From positions 3,594,001 through 3,658,000 of the forward strand of contig NZ_CP075190.1 in assembly GCF_020510585.1 (NCBI RefSeq): a DNA stretch of 64,000 nucleotides, in the 5' to 3' direction. Numbering within the stretch: the first letter of the stretch is position 1; each line of letters begins with the position of its first letter. Source of the DNA: Ferribacterium limneticum. Its GTDB lineage: Bacteria > Pseudomonadota > Gammaproteobacteria > Burkholderiales > Rhodocyclaceae. The notes beneath the pieces are model-generated. The model saw nothing but the letters and a program-made list of their open reading frames with translations, searched no databases and was not told where the DNA came from. This document shows positions 47,368 to 56,998 of this stretch, piece after piece. The translations under genes and the position numbers were made by a program.

Positions 47368-49289
47368 GACAACCCCTTTTCGGGCGAGGTGGTGGCCGGC
47401 GGCACGGCCGGCAGCAGGATGACGAAACGGGCGCCGCCGCCGGGCGCCGGGCCGGCCAGCAGGTCGCCGCCGAAATCGCGCAGGATGTCGCGCGAAATGG
47501 TCAGGCCAAGGCCGAGGCCTTCGCCCGGCTGCTTGGTAGTGAAGAACGGCTCAAACAGGTGTTCGAGCGCTTCTTCGGTGAAGCCGAAGCCGCTGTCGCT
47601 GACGGCGAGGGCCAGCTGGCCGGAGCTGGCGCGCTCGACGCTGAAACTCAGGTTACGCACCGGCTCTTCGGCCATGGCGTCGATGGCGTTGCCGATCAGA
47701 TTGACCAGCACCTGTTGCAGGCGGTTCTGGTCGCACCAGGCAATTTTTGATTTTGGCCCGAAATTCCGGTTGACCGTAACATTCATCTTTTTCAGCCGGG
47801 CGTCGAACAGGAACAGCGCCGCATCGACCGCCTGCGCCACGTCGACCGCCACCGAGACGGCCGGCGACTTGCGGGCGAAGGTCTTGAGCGGCGTGATGAT
47901 GCCGCCGGCCTGCTCGGCCAGTTGGCCGACGATGCCGAGATTCTTTTCGGCCGTCGCCAGATCGCCGCGATGCATGAATTCGACAGCATTGGCCGACAGC
48001 GTGCGGATGGCGCCGAGCGGTTGCGACAGCTCGTGGGTGATGCCGGTCGCCATCTGGCCGAGCACGGCGAGCTTGGCGGCCTGCACCAGTTCATCCTGGG
48101 CGGCGCGCAGGGTCTGCTCGGCGCGCTGGCGCTCGGCAACTTCGCGCTGCAGGCCGGTGACCGCTTCCGAGAGATCGGCGGTACGCGCCGCGACATTGCG
48201 TTCGAGTTCCTGATTGGCCTGTTCGAGCATGGCGCGCGCCTCCTCGCGACCGCGCGCCATGCGCCGGCGCTGACTCAGGAAGAGCAGCCAGAGCAGGAAA
48301 CAGCCGATGGCCGCGGCGGCCAGAGCGGCGTGTGTCGACGCCTGGACGAAGACCGGGCGCAGGTCGGAAAAGACGACGATGCGCCAGGCCGTTCCCGGCA
48401 GGTGACGGCTCAGGGCGAGGTAGGACTTGGCGCCTTGCAGCGGGCCGGGATCGGTCTTCAGCTGGCGCGACAGGCGGACCACGGTGCCCTCCTGCGCGGC
48501 GTCGATGGCGATGTCGAGCGAGGTGACGCCGAGCGGCTGGCCGGCGAACTGCTCCTGGCTGATGCGCGCCAACGTTTCCGGGCTTTGCGGTTGCAGCGTG
48601 GCGTAGCGCCATTCAGGCGGCGAGGCGAGGAGCACGATCCCGTTGGCGTCGACAATCAGGGCTGGCGCCTCCTGGCCGAGCCAGCGCCGCTCCACTTCGT
48701 GCAGGCTGGACTTGACGACGGCGACGCCGATCACTTTCCAGTCCTGCTGTTCGTCGCGGATGGGCAGCGCGAAGAAATAGCCCGGCTCCTTGCGCACGTT
48801 GTCGATCGCGTAGTGCCGGCCCGGGGTGCCGGCGACGGCGCCGCGAAACAGCGGCATGTAGGACAGGTCGGCGCCGAGCAGGTTGTCGGAAAAGATCCAG
48901 TCGCTCGAAGCGACCACCCGCCCGCTCGTGTCAAGCACGAAAATGGCCGGCCCGCCGAGACTGTCATTCAGTTTTTGCAGGAAGCGGTTGGCCAGGGGCT
49001 GCAGCACGTCCTGCCGCTCGGCCGGGGCACGTAGCAGGGCCAGGACGTCCGGATTGAGTTCGACGGCGCTGGGAATCGAGGCGTGCCGGGTCACTTCGCT
49101 GTCGATGGCGGCAGCCAGAATATCGAGCTGGTGGCTGGCCTCGTCACGCATCTGGTTGAAGCCCTGCTTCTCGGAAACCCGGTAGGCGAGGAAGGCGGTG
49201 ACCAGGATCAGCACCAGCACTGCCGCCACCCCGAGCACGCGATGGGGCTTGGTCAGGGAGATCGGGATGGGCTGGCGGGAGTCGGGCAT
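47364..49289 (-). CDS. aauS: Sensor histidine kinase, AauS/DctB-like
   Basis: A 641-residue kinase. An N-terminal TM (VLGVAAVLVLILVTAFLAYRV) and a second TM near residue 300 enclose a periplasmic double-Cache sensor. Then come a coiled coil, HisKA (MATGITHELSQPLGAIRTLSANA) and the HATPase (LGLGLTISRDILRDFGGDL). It probably senses acidic amino acids. ATG 49289 gives MPDSRQ; no clear ribosome site is visible. An element copy lies in it (VTVNRNFGPKSK). Overlaps aauR by 4 bases. Confidence 0.83.
   Translation of the reverse strand: MPDSRQPIPISLTKPHRVLGVAAVLVLILVTAFLAYRVSEKQGFNQMRDEASHQLDILAAAIDSEVTRHASIPSAVELNPDVLALLRAPAERQDVLQPLANRFLQKLNDSLGGPAIFVLDTSGRVVASSDWIFSDNLLGADLSYMPLFRGAVAGTPGRHYAIDNVRKEPGYFFALPIRDEQQDWKVIGVAVVKSSLHEVERRWLGQEAPALIVDANGIVLLASPPEWRYATLQPQSPETLARISQEQFAGQPLGVTSLDIAIDAAQEGTVVRLSRQLKTDPGPLQGAKSYLALSRHLPGTAWRIVVFSDLRPVFVQASTHAALAAAAIGCFLLWLLFLSQRRRMARGREEARAMLEQANQELERNVAARTADLSEAVTGLQREVAERQRAEQTLRAAQDELVQAAKLAVLGQMATGITHELSQPLGAIRTLSANAVEFMHRGDLATAEKNLGIVGQLAEQAGGIITPLKTFARKSPAVSVAVDVAQAVDAALFLFDARLKKMNVTVNRNFGPKSKIAWCDQNRLQQVLVNLIGNAIDAMAEEPVRNLSFSVERASSGQLALAVSDSGFGFTEEALEHLFEPFFTTKQPGEGLGLGLTISRDILRDFGGDLLAGPAPGGGARFVILLPAVPPATTSPEKGLS
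47743..47777 (-). repeat. Dispersed USS-like element, copy 13
   Basis: Core on the minus strand at 47769-47777 with GGAATTTC and CCAAAATCAAAAA tracts. In aauS, sense direction. Confidence 0.85.
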
Positions 49290-49367
49290 GATCAGATCGG
49301 GAATGAGTGCTTCATTGTAAGTTGGGAAACCTCCCAAACACGGTGACAGGCGAGCGATTCGGCACGC

Positions 49368-50012
49368 TCAGATACCGGCCATGAAACTGCGGATGCCCGA
49401 ACCGACGAACTGGACGCCGATGCAAATGAGCAGAAAACCGGTCAGCCGGGCGACGACATTGATGCCCTCCGCCCCCAGCCGGCGCGACGCCCAGCGCGCC
49501 GAGCGCAGAACCAGCCAGATTAGCAGGCAGGTCGCGGCGATGCTCGCTACCGTCGCCGCATAAGCCGTCAAACGCTGCATGCCGCCGGTCAGTTCGGCGA
49601 TCTCGCTGGAAATCCCGATCACCGTGGCCAGCGCCCCCGGCCCGGCGATGCCCGGCATGGCCAGCGGAAAGAAGGCGAAGCTGCCGCTGCCGCCGACCAG
49701 CGCCGCGTCGCTCGTGCCGAACAGCATCCGGTAGCCGATCAGCGCCACGGTCAGGCCGCCGGCGATACGCAGGGCGCCGAAGGAAATGCCGAAGGCTTCG
49801 AGGATGAAGACACCGGCGAACAATCCCACGGTCAACAGCAAAAAACCGTAAAAACAGGCCTGCCGCGCTTCCCGGGAGGCGACGCCAAGCTCGACATCGG
49901 TCGCCAGCGTGAGAAAAACCGGAATCTTCGACAGCGGATTGGTGATCGTCGCCAGGCTGACCAGTCCGCCGAGGAAGAAGCTGATCGCCAGCCGGTTCAG
50001 GCTATCGTCCAT
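49368..50012 (-). CDS. MarC family membrane protein
   Basis: A 214-residue protein with six hydrophobic segments and the MarC pattern: ATITNPLSKIPVFLTL near residue 22, GVFILEAFGISFGALRIAGG, AFFPLAMPGIAGPGALATVI. Role unknown despite the name (multiple antibiotic resistance-related). It lies between gltL (20 bases) and aauS (78 bases) and is likely co-transcribed. A sense-opposed copy of the dispersed element is inside. Confidence 0.87.
   Translation of the reverse strand: MDDSLNRLAISFFLGGLVSLATITNPLSKIPVFLTLATDVELGVASREARQACFYGFLLLTVGLFAGVFILEAFGISFGALRIAGGLTVALIGYRMLFGTSDAALVGGSGSFAFFPLAMPGIAGPGALATVIGISSEIAELTGGMQRLTAYAATVASIAATCLLIWLVLRSARWASRRLGAEGINVVARLTGFLLICIGVQFVGSGIRSFMAGI
49828..49862 (+). 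repeat. Dispersed USS-like element, copy 14
   Basis: Core at 49828-49836, then GCAAAAAA and GTAAAAACA tracts. It lies in the marC-family gene, antisense (reads YGFLLLTVG). Confidence 0.75.
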
Positions 50013-50032
50013 GCGCGGCTGACTCCAGGCGC

Positions 50033-50761
50033 TCAGTGATGCAGGATCTTGGCGAGGAAGTGCTGGGCCCGTTCCGAACGCGGATTGGCGAAGAAGGTCT
50101 CCTTGCTGTCATCCTCGACGATGGCGCCCTGGTCCATGAAGATCACCCGGTTGGCGACGCGCTTGGCGAAGCCCATTTCGTGCGTCACGCACATCATGGT
50201 CATGCCTTCGTGGGCCAGCTCGGTCATCACGTCGAGCACTTCGTTGACCATTTCCGGGTCGAGGGCCGAGGTCGGCTCGTCGAACAGCATGCAGATCGGG
50301 TCCATGGCCAGCGCCCGGGCGATCGCCACGCGCTGCTGCTGGCCGCCGGAGAGCTGGCCGGGGAACTTGTCGGCCTGCGCCTTGAGCCCGACGCGGTCGA
50401 GCAGTTTGAGGCCCTTGTCCATCGCCTCGTCCTGGCTGCGCTTCAAAACCTTGACCTGGGCGATGGCGAGGTTCTGGGTGATGCTCATGTGCGGGAACAG
50501 TTCGAAATTCTGGAAGACCATGCCGACCTGGGCGCGCAACTTGGACAGGTTGGTCTTCGGGTCGCCGACCGAAATGCCATTGACGACAATTTCGCCGGCC
50601 TGGAAGGGCTCAAGGCCATTGACGCACTTGATCAGCGTCGACTTGCCCGAGCCGGAGGGGCCGCAGACAACGATGACCTCGCCCTTGCTGACCGAGGTGG
50701 TGCAATCCTTGAGCACCTGGAAGCTGCCGTAATGCTTGCTGACGTTGGCAATCTTGATCAT
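50033..50761 (-). CDS. gltL: Glutamate/aspartate ABC transporter ATPase
   Basis: A 242-residue polar amino acid ATPase with Walker [10 protein letters not shown], signature [17 protein letters not shown], Walker [16 protein letters not shown] and H-loop. It matches the GltL/AatP pattern [19 protein letters not shown]. It is the third transporter-component type in the gltI-J-K-L series, 19 bases after gltK, and energises uptake of Glu/Asp. Confidence 0.95.
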   Translation of the reverse strand: MIKIANVSKHYGSFQVLKDCTTSVSKGEVIVVCGPSGSGKSTLIKCVNGLEPFQAGEIVVNGISVGDPKTNLSKLRAQVGMVFQNFELFPHMSITQNLAIAQVKVLKRSQDEAMDKGLKLLDRVGLKAQADKFPGQLSGGQQQRVAIARALAMDPICMLFDEPTSALDPEMVNEVLDVMTELAHEGMTMMCVTHEMGFAKRVANRVIFMDQGAIVEDDSKETFFANPRSERAQHFLAKILHH

Positions 50762-50780
50762 GGGATTCTCCTGGCGGCCA

Positions 50781-51464
50781 TCAGGCCGGGTGGTATTTTT
50801 TCTGGAGGCGCTTCACGATCTGCGAAGCGGAGAAGCAGATGACGAAATAGACGGCACCGGCAAAGAGCAGCAGTTCGACCAGCCGGCCATCGCGGTCGCC
50901 GACCTTGTAGGCGGCACCGAAGAAGTCGGCAAGGGCCGAGACATAGACCAGCGAGGTGTCCTGGAAGAGGATGATGGCTTGCGTGAGCAGCAGCGGCACC
51001 ATGTTGCGGAAAGCCTGCGGCAGCACGACCAGACGCATCGCCTGGGCGTAATTCATGCCGAGCGCCGAGGCAGCGGAAATCTGGCCCTTCGGCACGCTCT
51101 GGATGCCGGCCCGGATGATTTCCGAGTAATAGGCCGCCTCGAACAGGGCAAAACCGGCCATGGCCGAAGACAAACGCAAGTCAGTCCCCTTCGGAATGTT
51201 GAACAGCTGCCCGACAAATTCCGGCACGATCAGGAAGAACCAGAGCAGCACCATGACCAGCGGCACGGCGCGGAACAGGTTGACGTAGCCGGCAGCAAAC
51301 CACGACAGCGTCTTGATCGACGACAGCCGCATCATGGCCAGCAGGGTGCCCCAGACGATGCCGATGACCACCGCCTGGGCGGTGATGACCAGCGAAATTT
51401 TCATGCCGTCCCAGAGGAAGGGCAAGGCGCCGGGGATGGAGGACCAGTCGAATTCGTAAGTCAT
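50781..51464 (-). CDS. gltK: Glutamate/aspartate ABC permease GltK
   Basis: A 227-residue polytopic permease matching Glt[43 protein letters not shown] (EAA loop) and [18 protein letters not shown]. Pairs with GltJ. It begins 145 bases after gltJ, an unusually wide spacer with an imperfect GC-rich repeat. Confidence 0.95.
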   Translation of the reverse strand: MTYEFDWSSIPGALPFLWDGMKISLVITAQAVVIGIVWGTLLAMMRLSSIKTLSWFAAGYVNLFRAVPLVMVLLWFFLIVPEFVGQLFNIPKGTDLRLSSAMAGFALFEAAYYSEIIRAGIQSVPKGQISAASALGMNYAQAMRLVVLPQAFRNMVPLLLTQAIILFQDTSLVYVSALADFFGAAYKVGDRDGRLVELLLFAGAVYFVICFSASQIVKRLQKKYHPA

Positions 51465-51609
51465 GCTTACCTCCGGATATCGTCGCGAGCATGCCCGGAT
51501 GCGAGGCGCACGGAGCGCAGCGACCGAGACATACCGTATTGGTAGGCGAGGGAGCGAGCACCGCGCAACGAAGCAGGCGGGCAGCGCAGTAGATAGACGG
51601 GGGTAAGCA
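51465..51609. other. GC-rich spacer with imperfect tandem repeat between gltJ and gltK
   Basis: Two related segments GCGAGGCGCACGGAGCGCAG and GCGAGGGAGCGAGCACCGCG lie about 60 bp apart, with no gene. Perhaps a repeat remnant or a processing element that tunes permease stoichiometry. Confidence 0.4.
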
Positions 51610-52347
51610 TTATTTGCCTCCGATGTAGCCGGGCACCGCGATGCGCTTCTCGAAGCGGTGCATCAGGGTCATCACGGTGACGTTGATGATGATGTAGGAC
51701 AGCGTCACGGCAATGAAGGATTCGTATGGCTGCGCCGTGTAATCGACCAACTGGCGGCCCTGGGCGGCCAGTTCAAGCAAGCCGATGGTCGAGCAGACGG
51801 CAGAGTTCTTGAAGATGTTGAGGAATTCCGAGGTCAGCGGCGGCACGACCAGGCGGAAGGCCATCGGCAACATGACGAAACGGTAGGTCTGGGCCAGCGT
51901 GAAACCGAGGGCCAGACCGGCGTTTTTCTGCCCCTTGGGCAGCGAGTTGATGCCGGCGCGCACCTGCTCGGCGACGCGGGCACTGGTGAATAGACCGAGA
52001 CAGACCATCGAGGCGAGGAACTGCTGAAAGACCGGGTTGGACTGCTTGTAGGCATCGCCGATGCTGGCCGGCAACAGTTCCGGCAGCACGAAATACCAGA
52101 TGAACAGCTGAACCAGCAACGGCACGTTGCGGAACAGCTCGACATAGGCCGTGGCGATGCCGGCCAGCGTCTTGTTCGGCACCGTGCGCAGCACGCCGAC
52201 CAGGGCGCCGAGCAGCAGGGCGAGAACCCAGGCGCTCAGCGACAGCGCGATGGTCATTTTGAAGCCGGTGAACATCCAGCCCAGATAGGTGTCGTCCCCG
52301 CTCGCGCTCGGCTGCAGGAATACACCCCAGTTCCATTGGTAACCCAT
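51610..52347 (-). CDS. gltJ: Glutamate/aspartate ABC permease GltJ
   Basis: A 245-residue permease matching Glt[43 protein letters not shown] TM1, [32 protein letters not shown] loop and the C-terminal VPGYIGGK. Located 75 bases after gltI. The amino-acid-type fold has 5 TM helices. Confidence 0.95.
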   Translation of the reverse strand: MGYQWNWGVFLQPSASGDDTYLGWMFTGFKMTIALSLSAWVLALLLGALVGVLRTVPNKTLAGIATAYVELFRNVPLLVQLFIWYFVLPELLPASIGDAYKQSNPVFQQFLASMVCLGLFTSARVAEQVRAGINSLPKGQKNAGLALGFTLAQTYRFVMLPMAFRLVVPPLTSEFLNIFKNSAVCSTIGLLELAAQGRQLVDYTAQPYESFIAVTLSYIIINVTVMTLMHRFEKRIAVPGYIGGK

Positions 52348-52422
52348 GATTATCTCCTCAACGACAGTTCGCTCTCCCCTCCCCCGGCCAAGCGGAGAGG
52401 GGTCAGGGAAAAGCCGGCTCGC

Positions 52423-53322
52423 TTATTCGAAAGCCTTGTCGTTCGGTGCCTTGAAGGCGGCCTTCATTTCTTCCGACAGCGGCATGTTGAGGTTCAGGCC
52501 CTTGGGCGGAATCGGACTCATGAACCACTTGGCGTAGATCTTCTCGGCGTCGCCCGAGGTCAGGGCCTTGGTCAGCGCGGCATCGACCACCTTCTTGAAG
52601 ACCGGGTCGTCCTTGCGCACCATGCAGCCGTAGGCTTCCTTCGACTGGGCGGTACCGGTAACGATCCAGTCAGCCGGCTTGCGGGCCTTGGCCATTTCGC
52701 CGTAGAGCAGCGCATCGTCCATCATGAAAGCGACGGCGCGGCCGGTTTCCAGGGTCAGGAAGGCTTCGCCGTGATCCTTGGCGGAGATGATGTTCATGCC
52801 CAGCTTCTTGTCTTCGTTCATCTTGCGGATCAGGCGCTCGGAGGTCGTCCCGGCGGTCGTCACGACATTCTTGCCGGCGAGATCGGCGAAGTCCTTGATG
52901 CCTGAATCCTTCTTGGTCAGCAGCTTGGTGCCGATGACGAAAATGGTGGTCGAGAAACCAACCTGCTTCTGACGTTCGAGGTTGTTGGTGGTGGAGCCGC
53001 ATTCGATATCGACCGTGCCGTTCTGGATCAGCGTGATACGGTTGGCCGAGGTGACCGGCATCAAGCGGGTGTCGATCTTGGCCAGCTTGAGTTCGCTCTT
53101 GATGCTGTCGACAACCTTGAGCATCAGTTCATGCGAGTAGCCGATGACCTGCTGCTTGTCGTCGTAGTACGAAAACGGAATCGACGATTCGCGGTGACCC
53201 AGCGTGATGCTGCCGGTTTCCTTGATCTTTTTCAGGGTGGCGGACTCCTGGGCGTGGGCCGGCAAAGCGGCGGCAGCAGTCAGGGCAGTGGCGAGTGCGG
53301 CAGCAAAGGCAAATCGGTTCAT
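52423..53322 (-). CDS. gltI: Glutamate/aspartate-binding periplasmic protein
   Basis: A 299-residue solute-binding protein, cluster 3 (SBP_bac_3). Signal peptide ending LTAAAALPAHA, then TLKKIKETGSITLGHRESSIPFSYYDDKQQVIGYSHEL, and STTNNLERQKQVGFSTTIF. It delivers acidic amino acids to GltJK. First gene of the gltIJKL-marC-aauSR run, preceded by CAGGAGACGAC and a sigma-54 promoter. Confidence 0.95.
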   Translation of the reverse strand: MNRFAFAAALATALTAAAALPAHAQESATLKKIKETGSITLGHRESSIPFSYYDDKQQVIGYSHELMLKVVDSIKSELKLAKIDTRLMPVTSANRITLIQNGTVDIECGSTTNNLERQKQVGFSTTIFVIGTKLLTKKDSGIKDFADLAGKNVVTTAGTTSERLIRKMNEDKKLGMNIISAKDHGEAFLTLETGRAVAFMMDDALLYGEMAKARKPADWIVTGTAQSKEAYGCMVRKDDPVFKKVVDAALTKALTSGDAEKIYAKWFMSPIPPKGLNLNMPLSEEMKAAFKAPNDKAFE

Positions 53323-53375
53323 GTCGTCTCCTGGGGTGGAAGAAGCCGTTGCCCGGCTCCGGTGGCATCTACTAC

Positions 53376-53391
53376 GCAGCTAGCGTGCCAG
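53376..53391 (-). promoter_or_regulatory. Sigma-54 promoter of gltI operon
   Basis: On the minus strand TGGCACG-CTAG-CTGC, differing from TGGCACG-N4-TTGC in one base, with GG and GC 10 bp apart. It lies 54 bp upstream of the gltI ATG. The strongest of the three sigma-54 matches. Confidence 0.85.
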
Positions 53392-53463
53392 AAAAATGCG
53401 GGGAGCACAAAAGCCCAGAGGCCTGATTTTTCATGTATTTTTTTAAGCACTGACGACAGGACC

Positions 53464-53508
53464 GCCGGCTTTCCGTCACCCACCCGCAATCGCCATCGGA
53501 ATTCCGAC
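53464..53508. promoter_or_regulatory. Paired AauR-type enhancer sites upstream of gltI
   Basis: TCGGAATTCCGA at 53496-53507 is a perfect palindrome; GCCGG-CTTT-CCGTC at 53464-53477 is weaker. Centres 31 bp apart. The strong site is centred about 113 bp upstream of the -24 GG. Confidence 0.7.
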
Positions 53509-53535
53509 ACCTTGACCAACGCCTGCGGTGGACGC

Positions 53536-53567
53536 AAAAGAGCCGCCTGTTTTCAGGCGGCTCTTTT
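53536..53567. terminator. Bidirectional terminator between trpE and gltI
   Basis: AAAAGAGCCGCCTG-TTTT-CAGGCGGCTCTTTT, a 14-bp perfect inverted repeat, 21 bases past the trpE stop. It would end trpE transcription. Confidence 0.88.
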
Positions 53568-53585
53568 GGCGTAACTGACAGCGGA

Positions 53586-53608
53586 GATCAATCGACCCGC
53601 GTATCGAG
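53586..53608. repeat. Right copy of 23-bp direct repeat at trpE 3' end
   Basis: Identical to 34602-34624. It covers the trpE stop codon (53588-53590) and the last six codons. The island lies between the two copies (about 19 kb). Confidence 0.85.
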
Positions 53609-55063
53609 TCCCTGCTCGGCCAGTTCGGCGGCGCGCAGCACGGCGCGGGCCTTGTTCTGGGTCTCGACCCACTCCGAATGCGGGTCGGAATCGGCAACGA
53701 TGCCGGCACCGGCCTGAACATAAAGCTGCTTGTTCTTGACGACGGCCGTGCGAATGGCGATGGCAATGTCCATGTCGCCATGGAAGCCGAGGTAGCCTAC
53801 GGCGCCAGCGTAGATGCCACGCTTGACCGGTTCCAACTCGTCGATGATTTCCATGGCCCGCACTTTCGGCGCCCCGGAAACGGTGCCGGCCGGGAAGGTG
53901 GCCTTAAGCACGTCGAGCGCGTCGAGCCCCGGTTGCAGGCGGCCTTCGACGTTGGAGACGATGTGCATGACATGCGAGTAACGCTCGACGATCATGTTTT
54001 CGGTGAGCTTGACCGTGCCGACCTTGGCGACGCGACCGCAGTCGTTGCGGCCGAGGTCGAGTAGTTGCGTGTGTTCGGCGCGTTCCTTTTCGTCGGCCAG
54101 CAGTTCGGCGGCCAGCGCGGCGTCCTCTTCCGGCGAGGCGCCGCGTTTGCGCGTGCCGGCGATGGGGCGGACGGTGACGCGGTCACCTTCGAGGCGAACG
54201 AGAATTTCCGGCGAGGCGCCGACGACATGAAAATCCTCGAAATCGAAATAGAACATGTAGGGCGACGGATTGAGGCTGCGCAACGTACGGTAGAGCGCCA
54301 GCGGGCTGGCCCCGAAGGGCTTGGTCATGCGCTGCGACAGGACGACCTGCATGACGTCGCCTTCGGTGATGTAGTCCTTGGCCTTGAGCACGGCTTTCTT
54401 GAACGCCGCTTCGCCGAACACCGAAACGGCCGGCTCGGAGTGGACCGGCTTCTCGCTCGGGATGACGACCGGCGTGCGCAGCTTGGCGAGCAGTTCCATG
54501 AGCCGCGCCCGCGCCTTCTGGTAGGCGGCAGGGAAGCCTGGTTCGGCGAAGACGACCAGCGTCAGCTTGCCGGAAAGGTTGTCGACGACGGCGATTTCTT
54601 CGGAGAGCAGCAGGCCGATATCCGGCGTGCCGATGTCGTCCGGCTTGTTGGTGCGGGTCAGTTTGGTTTCGACATAGCGGATGGTGTCGTAGCCGAAACA
54701 GCCGACCAGGCCACCGCAGAAGCGCGGCAGACCCGCCTGCGGCGCGGCGCGGAAGCGCTCCATGAACTTGCCGATGAATTCGAGCGGATTGGTGTCGTCC
54801 TCGCGCTCGGCGACGCGGTTGCCAGTCAGCACCATGACCTGATGGCCGGTGACGACGATGCGTGTCTGGGCGGCCAGGCCGATGATCGAGTAGCGGCCGA
54901 AACGCTCGCCGCCCTGCACCGATTCGAGCAGGTAGGTGTAGGGCGCGTTGGCCAGCTTGAGGTAGATCGACAGCGGGGTGTCGAGGTCGGCGAACGTTTC
55001 CAGCGTAACGGGAATACGGTTGTAGCCTTGCGCGGCGAGCGCGTTGAATTCGGTTTCAGTCAT
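53588..55063 (-). CDS. trpE: Anthranilate synthase component I
   Basis: A 491-residue chorismate-utilising enzyme making anthranilate with TrpG. It carries the N-terminal [18 protein letters not shown] feedback-site region, [41 protein letters not shown] and [24 protein letters not shown] 55063 (MTETEFNAL) is preferred over an upstream start that would cross the leader RNA. It is expected next to trpGDC, but these lie 25 kb away. An 18-aa leader peptide precedes it. Confidence 0.97.
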   Translation of the reverse strand: MTETEFNALAAQGYNRIPVTLETFADLDTPLSIYLKLANAPYTYLLESVQGGERFGRYSIIGLAAQTRIVVTGHQVMVLTGNRVAEREDDTNPLEFIGKFMERFRAAPQAGLPRFCGGLVGCFGYDTIRYVETKLTRTNKPDDIGTPDIGLLLSEEIAVVDNLSGKLTLVVFAEPGFPAAYQKARARLMELLAKLRTPVVIPSEKPVHSEPAVSVFGEAAFKKAVLKAKDYITEGDVMQVVLSQRMTKPFGASPLALYRTLRSLNPSPYMFYFDFEDFHVVGASPEILVRLEGDRVTVRPIAGTRKRGASPEEDAALAAELLADEKERAEHTQLLDLGRNDCGRVAKVGTVKLTENMIVERYSHVMHIVSNVEGRLQPGLDALDVLKATFPAGTVSGAPKVRAMEIIDELEPVKRGIYAGAVGYLGFHGDMDIAIAIRTAVVKNKQLYVQAGAGIVADSDPHSEWVETQNKARAVLRAAELAEQGLDTRVD

Positions 55064-55132
55064 GGGGAAGCCTCGAAAATGACAGGGTGTTGCGGTCTGG
55101 AGCGTTGCGCCGCGAGGGCGCACGAAAGGAGA
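55064..55132 (-). promoter_or_regulatory. Putative trp attenuator region between leader peptide and trpE
   Basis: The RNA after the leader stop folds into alternatives. TGCGCC-GCGAG-GGCGCA (55106-55122) is a perfect 6-bp stem, and the preceding GGCGTCGCTGGCGCC in the leader codons pairs with it or with itself. No U-tract follows, so the mechanism may be translational or Rho-linked rather than a classical terminator. Confidence 0.55.
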
Positions 55133-55189
55133 TCAGGGGCGCCAGCGACGCCAACCTTGCCATTCGTTCCAGAGTTGCAGAGTCGTCAT
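55133..55189 (-). CDS. trpL: Trp-rich leader peptide (trp attenuation)
   Basis: An 18-codon reading frame MTTLQLWNEWQGWRRWRP with Trp at positions 7, 10, 13 and 16 (every third residue) and a TGA stop. Its ATG overlaps the gph stop (ATGA), so ribosomes from gph can reinitiate on it. Four Trp in ten codons is far beyond chance and fits ribosome stalling when charged tRNA-Trp is scarce. It lies 69 bases before trpE. Confidence 0.8.
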   Translation of the reverse strand: MTTLQLWNEWQGWRRWRP

Positions 55190-55866
55190 TTGTGTTTGAG
55201 GTCTTGAAAAGTGAGGGCTTGCCGGTAGGCGACAAGCAAATCGGATACTAGCGCATCGCAATCTGCGCTGTCCACCGGCTTGCCTTCGTTGTAACCGTAG
55301 GGCACGCAGAAGGTTGGCGAGCCGGCGGCGCGGGCCGACAGGATGTCGTTTTCCGAGTCGCCGATATGCAGGTTACGGTCCGGCCGCACGTTGAACAGGC
55401 GGCAGGCATGCAAGATGGGCTCGGGATGCGGCTTCTTGTGGGCGGTGGTATCGCCGGAAACAACCACGTCGAAATAGTCGGCCAGCCCCATGCGGTCGAG
55501 CAGTTGCTCGGTGAACATGCCCGGCTTGTTGGTGACGACGCCCATCTTGAGGCCGCTGGCTTTCCAGGCATCCAGGCCGTCAAGGACACCTTCGTAAATT
55601 TGGCAAAATTTCCCGTTGACCGTGAAATAGTGGCGTTTGAAGGATTCGATGGCGGCGTGCAGCTGCTCATCCGTCGGCGGATGCTCGTGGGTCAGACAGC
55701 GCTCGACCAGCACCGCCATGCCCTTGCCGACGAAGCTGTGCACTTCGGCCTGCGTGCGCGGCCGGGCGCCGACTTCGGCTAGCATCAGGCGACAGGCCTC
55801 GGCCAGGTCGGCGATGGTGTCGAGCAGCGTGCCGTCGAGATCGAAGGTAACGGATTCGAAGTGCAT
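55186..55866 (-). CDS. gph: Phosphoglycolate phosphatase (HAD family)
   Basis: A 226-residue HAD hydrolase with motif I DLDGTLLDT, motif II VTNKPG, motif III K (AHKKPHPEPI) and motif IV GDSENDI. It dephosphorylates 2-phosphoglycolate. Between rpe and trpE, as usual in beta- and gammaproteobacteria. Overlaps rpe (TGATG) and the leader peptide. A sense copy of the dispersed element reads YFTVNGKFCQIYEG. Confidence 0.93.
   Translation of the reverse strand: MHFESVTFDLDGTLLDTIADLAEACRLMLAEVGARPRTQAEVHSFVGKGMAVLVERCLTHEHPPTDEQLHAAIESFKRHYFTVNGKFCQIYEGVLDGLDAWKASGLKMGVVTNKPGMFTEQLLDRMGLADYFDVVVSGDTTAHKKPHPEPILHACRLFNVRPDRNLHIGDSENDILSARAAGSPTFCVPYGYNEGKPVDSADCDALVSDLLVAYRQALTFQDLKHK
55589..55623 (-). 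repeat. Dispersed USS-like element, copy 15
   Basis: Core on the minus strand at 55615-55623, GGGAAATTTTG and CCAAATTTACG tracts. In gph, sense. Confidence 0.85.
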
Positions 55867-56567
55867 CAGACCTTCCCCAGTTCAGCGCGTAGCGCGCCAA
55901 TGATCGAATCGTAGCGATGCGAGTCGCTGTCCTTGCCTGCCCCATAGACGGCGGAGCCGGCAACGAAGGCATCGACCCCGGCGCGGGCGATTTCGGCGAT
56001 GTTGGCGGTGTTCACGCCGCCGTCGATTTCGAGGCGGATGCGCCGACCGCTTTCCTTTTCATAAGCGTCGAGTTTGGCCCGCGCCTGCTTGGCCTTGGCC
56101 AGTGTGCCGGGGATGAATTTCTGGCCGCCGAAACCGGGATTGACGCTCATGAGCAGGATGACATCTATCTTGTCGAGGACATAATCCATGTAATCCAATG
56201 GCGTCGCCGGGTTGAAGACCAGCCCGCCCTGACAGCCGGCATCGCGGATCAGCGACAGGCTGCGGTCAACGTGATCGGATGCTTCCGGGTGAAAAGTGAT
56301 GATATTGGCCCCGGCTTTGGCAAAATCGGGGATGATGCGATCTACCGGCTTGACCATCAGATGCACGTCAATCGGCGCGGTGGTGCATGGGCGAATCGCC
56401 TCGCACACCAGCGGACCGATGGTCAGGTTTGGAACATAATGGTTGTCCATCACGTCGAAGTGAATCCAGTCGGCGCCCGAGGCAATGACGTTGGCCACTT
56501 CTTCGCCAAGTTTGGCAAAATTGGCTGACAGAATGCTCGGCGCGATGACGTAATCTTTGGCTGACAT
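55866..56567 (-). CDS. rpe: Ribulose-phosphate 3-epimerase
   Basis: A 233-residue TIM-barrel enzyme of the pentose phosphate pathway. Family motifs [49 protein letters not shown] and EIDGGVN are all present. First gene of the rpe-gph-trpL-trpE unit, divergent from apaG with 40 bases between starts. Confidence 0.97.
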   Translation of the reverse strand: MSAKDYVIAPSILSANFAKLGEEVANVIASGADWIHFDVMDNHYVPNLTIGPLVCEAIRPCTTAPIDVHLMVKPVDRIIPDFAKAGANIITFHPEASDHVDRSLSLIRDAGCQGGLVFNPATPLDYMDYVLDKIDVILLMSVNPGFGGQKFIPGTLAKAKQARAKLDAYEKESGRRIRLEIDGGVNTANIAEIARAGVDAFVAGSAVYGAGKDSDSHRYDSIIGALRAELGKV

Positions 56568-56607
56568 GATGTTTCCCTGAACAAAAACAGATAGACGAAA
56601 TTATCCC

Positions 56608-56991
56608 ATGCCCGACACCGACAAGTACCAAATCGAAATCCACCCCATGCCGCAGTACATCCCGGAACAGTCCGACCCGGAAAATGACCGCTACATTTTC
56701 GCCTACACGATCACCATCAAGAATGTCGGCAGCGTGCCGGCCCAGCTCGTTTCGCGGCATTGGATCATTACCGACGGCAACAACGAAGTGCAGGAAGTGC
56801 GCGGCCTCGGCGTCGTCGGCAAGCAGCCCTTGCTCCAGCCGGGCGAAAGCTTTCAATACACCAGCGGCTCGTCGCTGACGACGGCCATCGGCACGATGAA
56901 AGGTGCCTACCAGATGGTGGCCGAGGACGGCACGCATTTCGAAGCCGAGATTCCCGAGTTCGTCCTGGCCAGCCCGCGCGCCCTGCATTGA
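56608..56991 (+). CDS. apaG: ApaG protein
   Basis: A 127-residue Fn3-like protein. Family motifs are PENDRYIFAYTITIKNVGSVPAQLVSRHWIITD and GEVQEVRGLGVVGKQPLLQPGESFQYTSG. ApaG is linked to Co2+/Mg2+ resistance and Ap4A metabolism, with the exact role unsettled. Its promoter must lie in the short gap to rpe. The following methyltransferase gene begins 8 bases after it. Confidence 0.95.
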   Translation: MPDTDKYQIEIHPMPQYIPEQSDPENDRYIFAYTITIKNVGSVPAQLVSRHWIITDGNNEVQEVRGLGVVGKQPLLQPGESFQYTSGSSLTTAIGTMKGAYQMVAEDGTHFEAEIPEFVLASPRALH

Positions 56992-56998
56992 GCCTGGT

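Noticed and set aside
46792..49034. Plus-strand frames opposite aauR and aauS
   Set aside because: Shadow frames with no domain; the minus-strand proteins are unambiguous.
53994..54020. GCTTGACCGTGCC in trpE resembling the element core
   Set aside because: It reads GGTCAAG, not GGTCAAC, and lacks the A-tracts.
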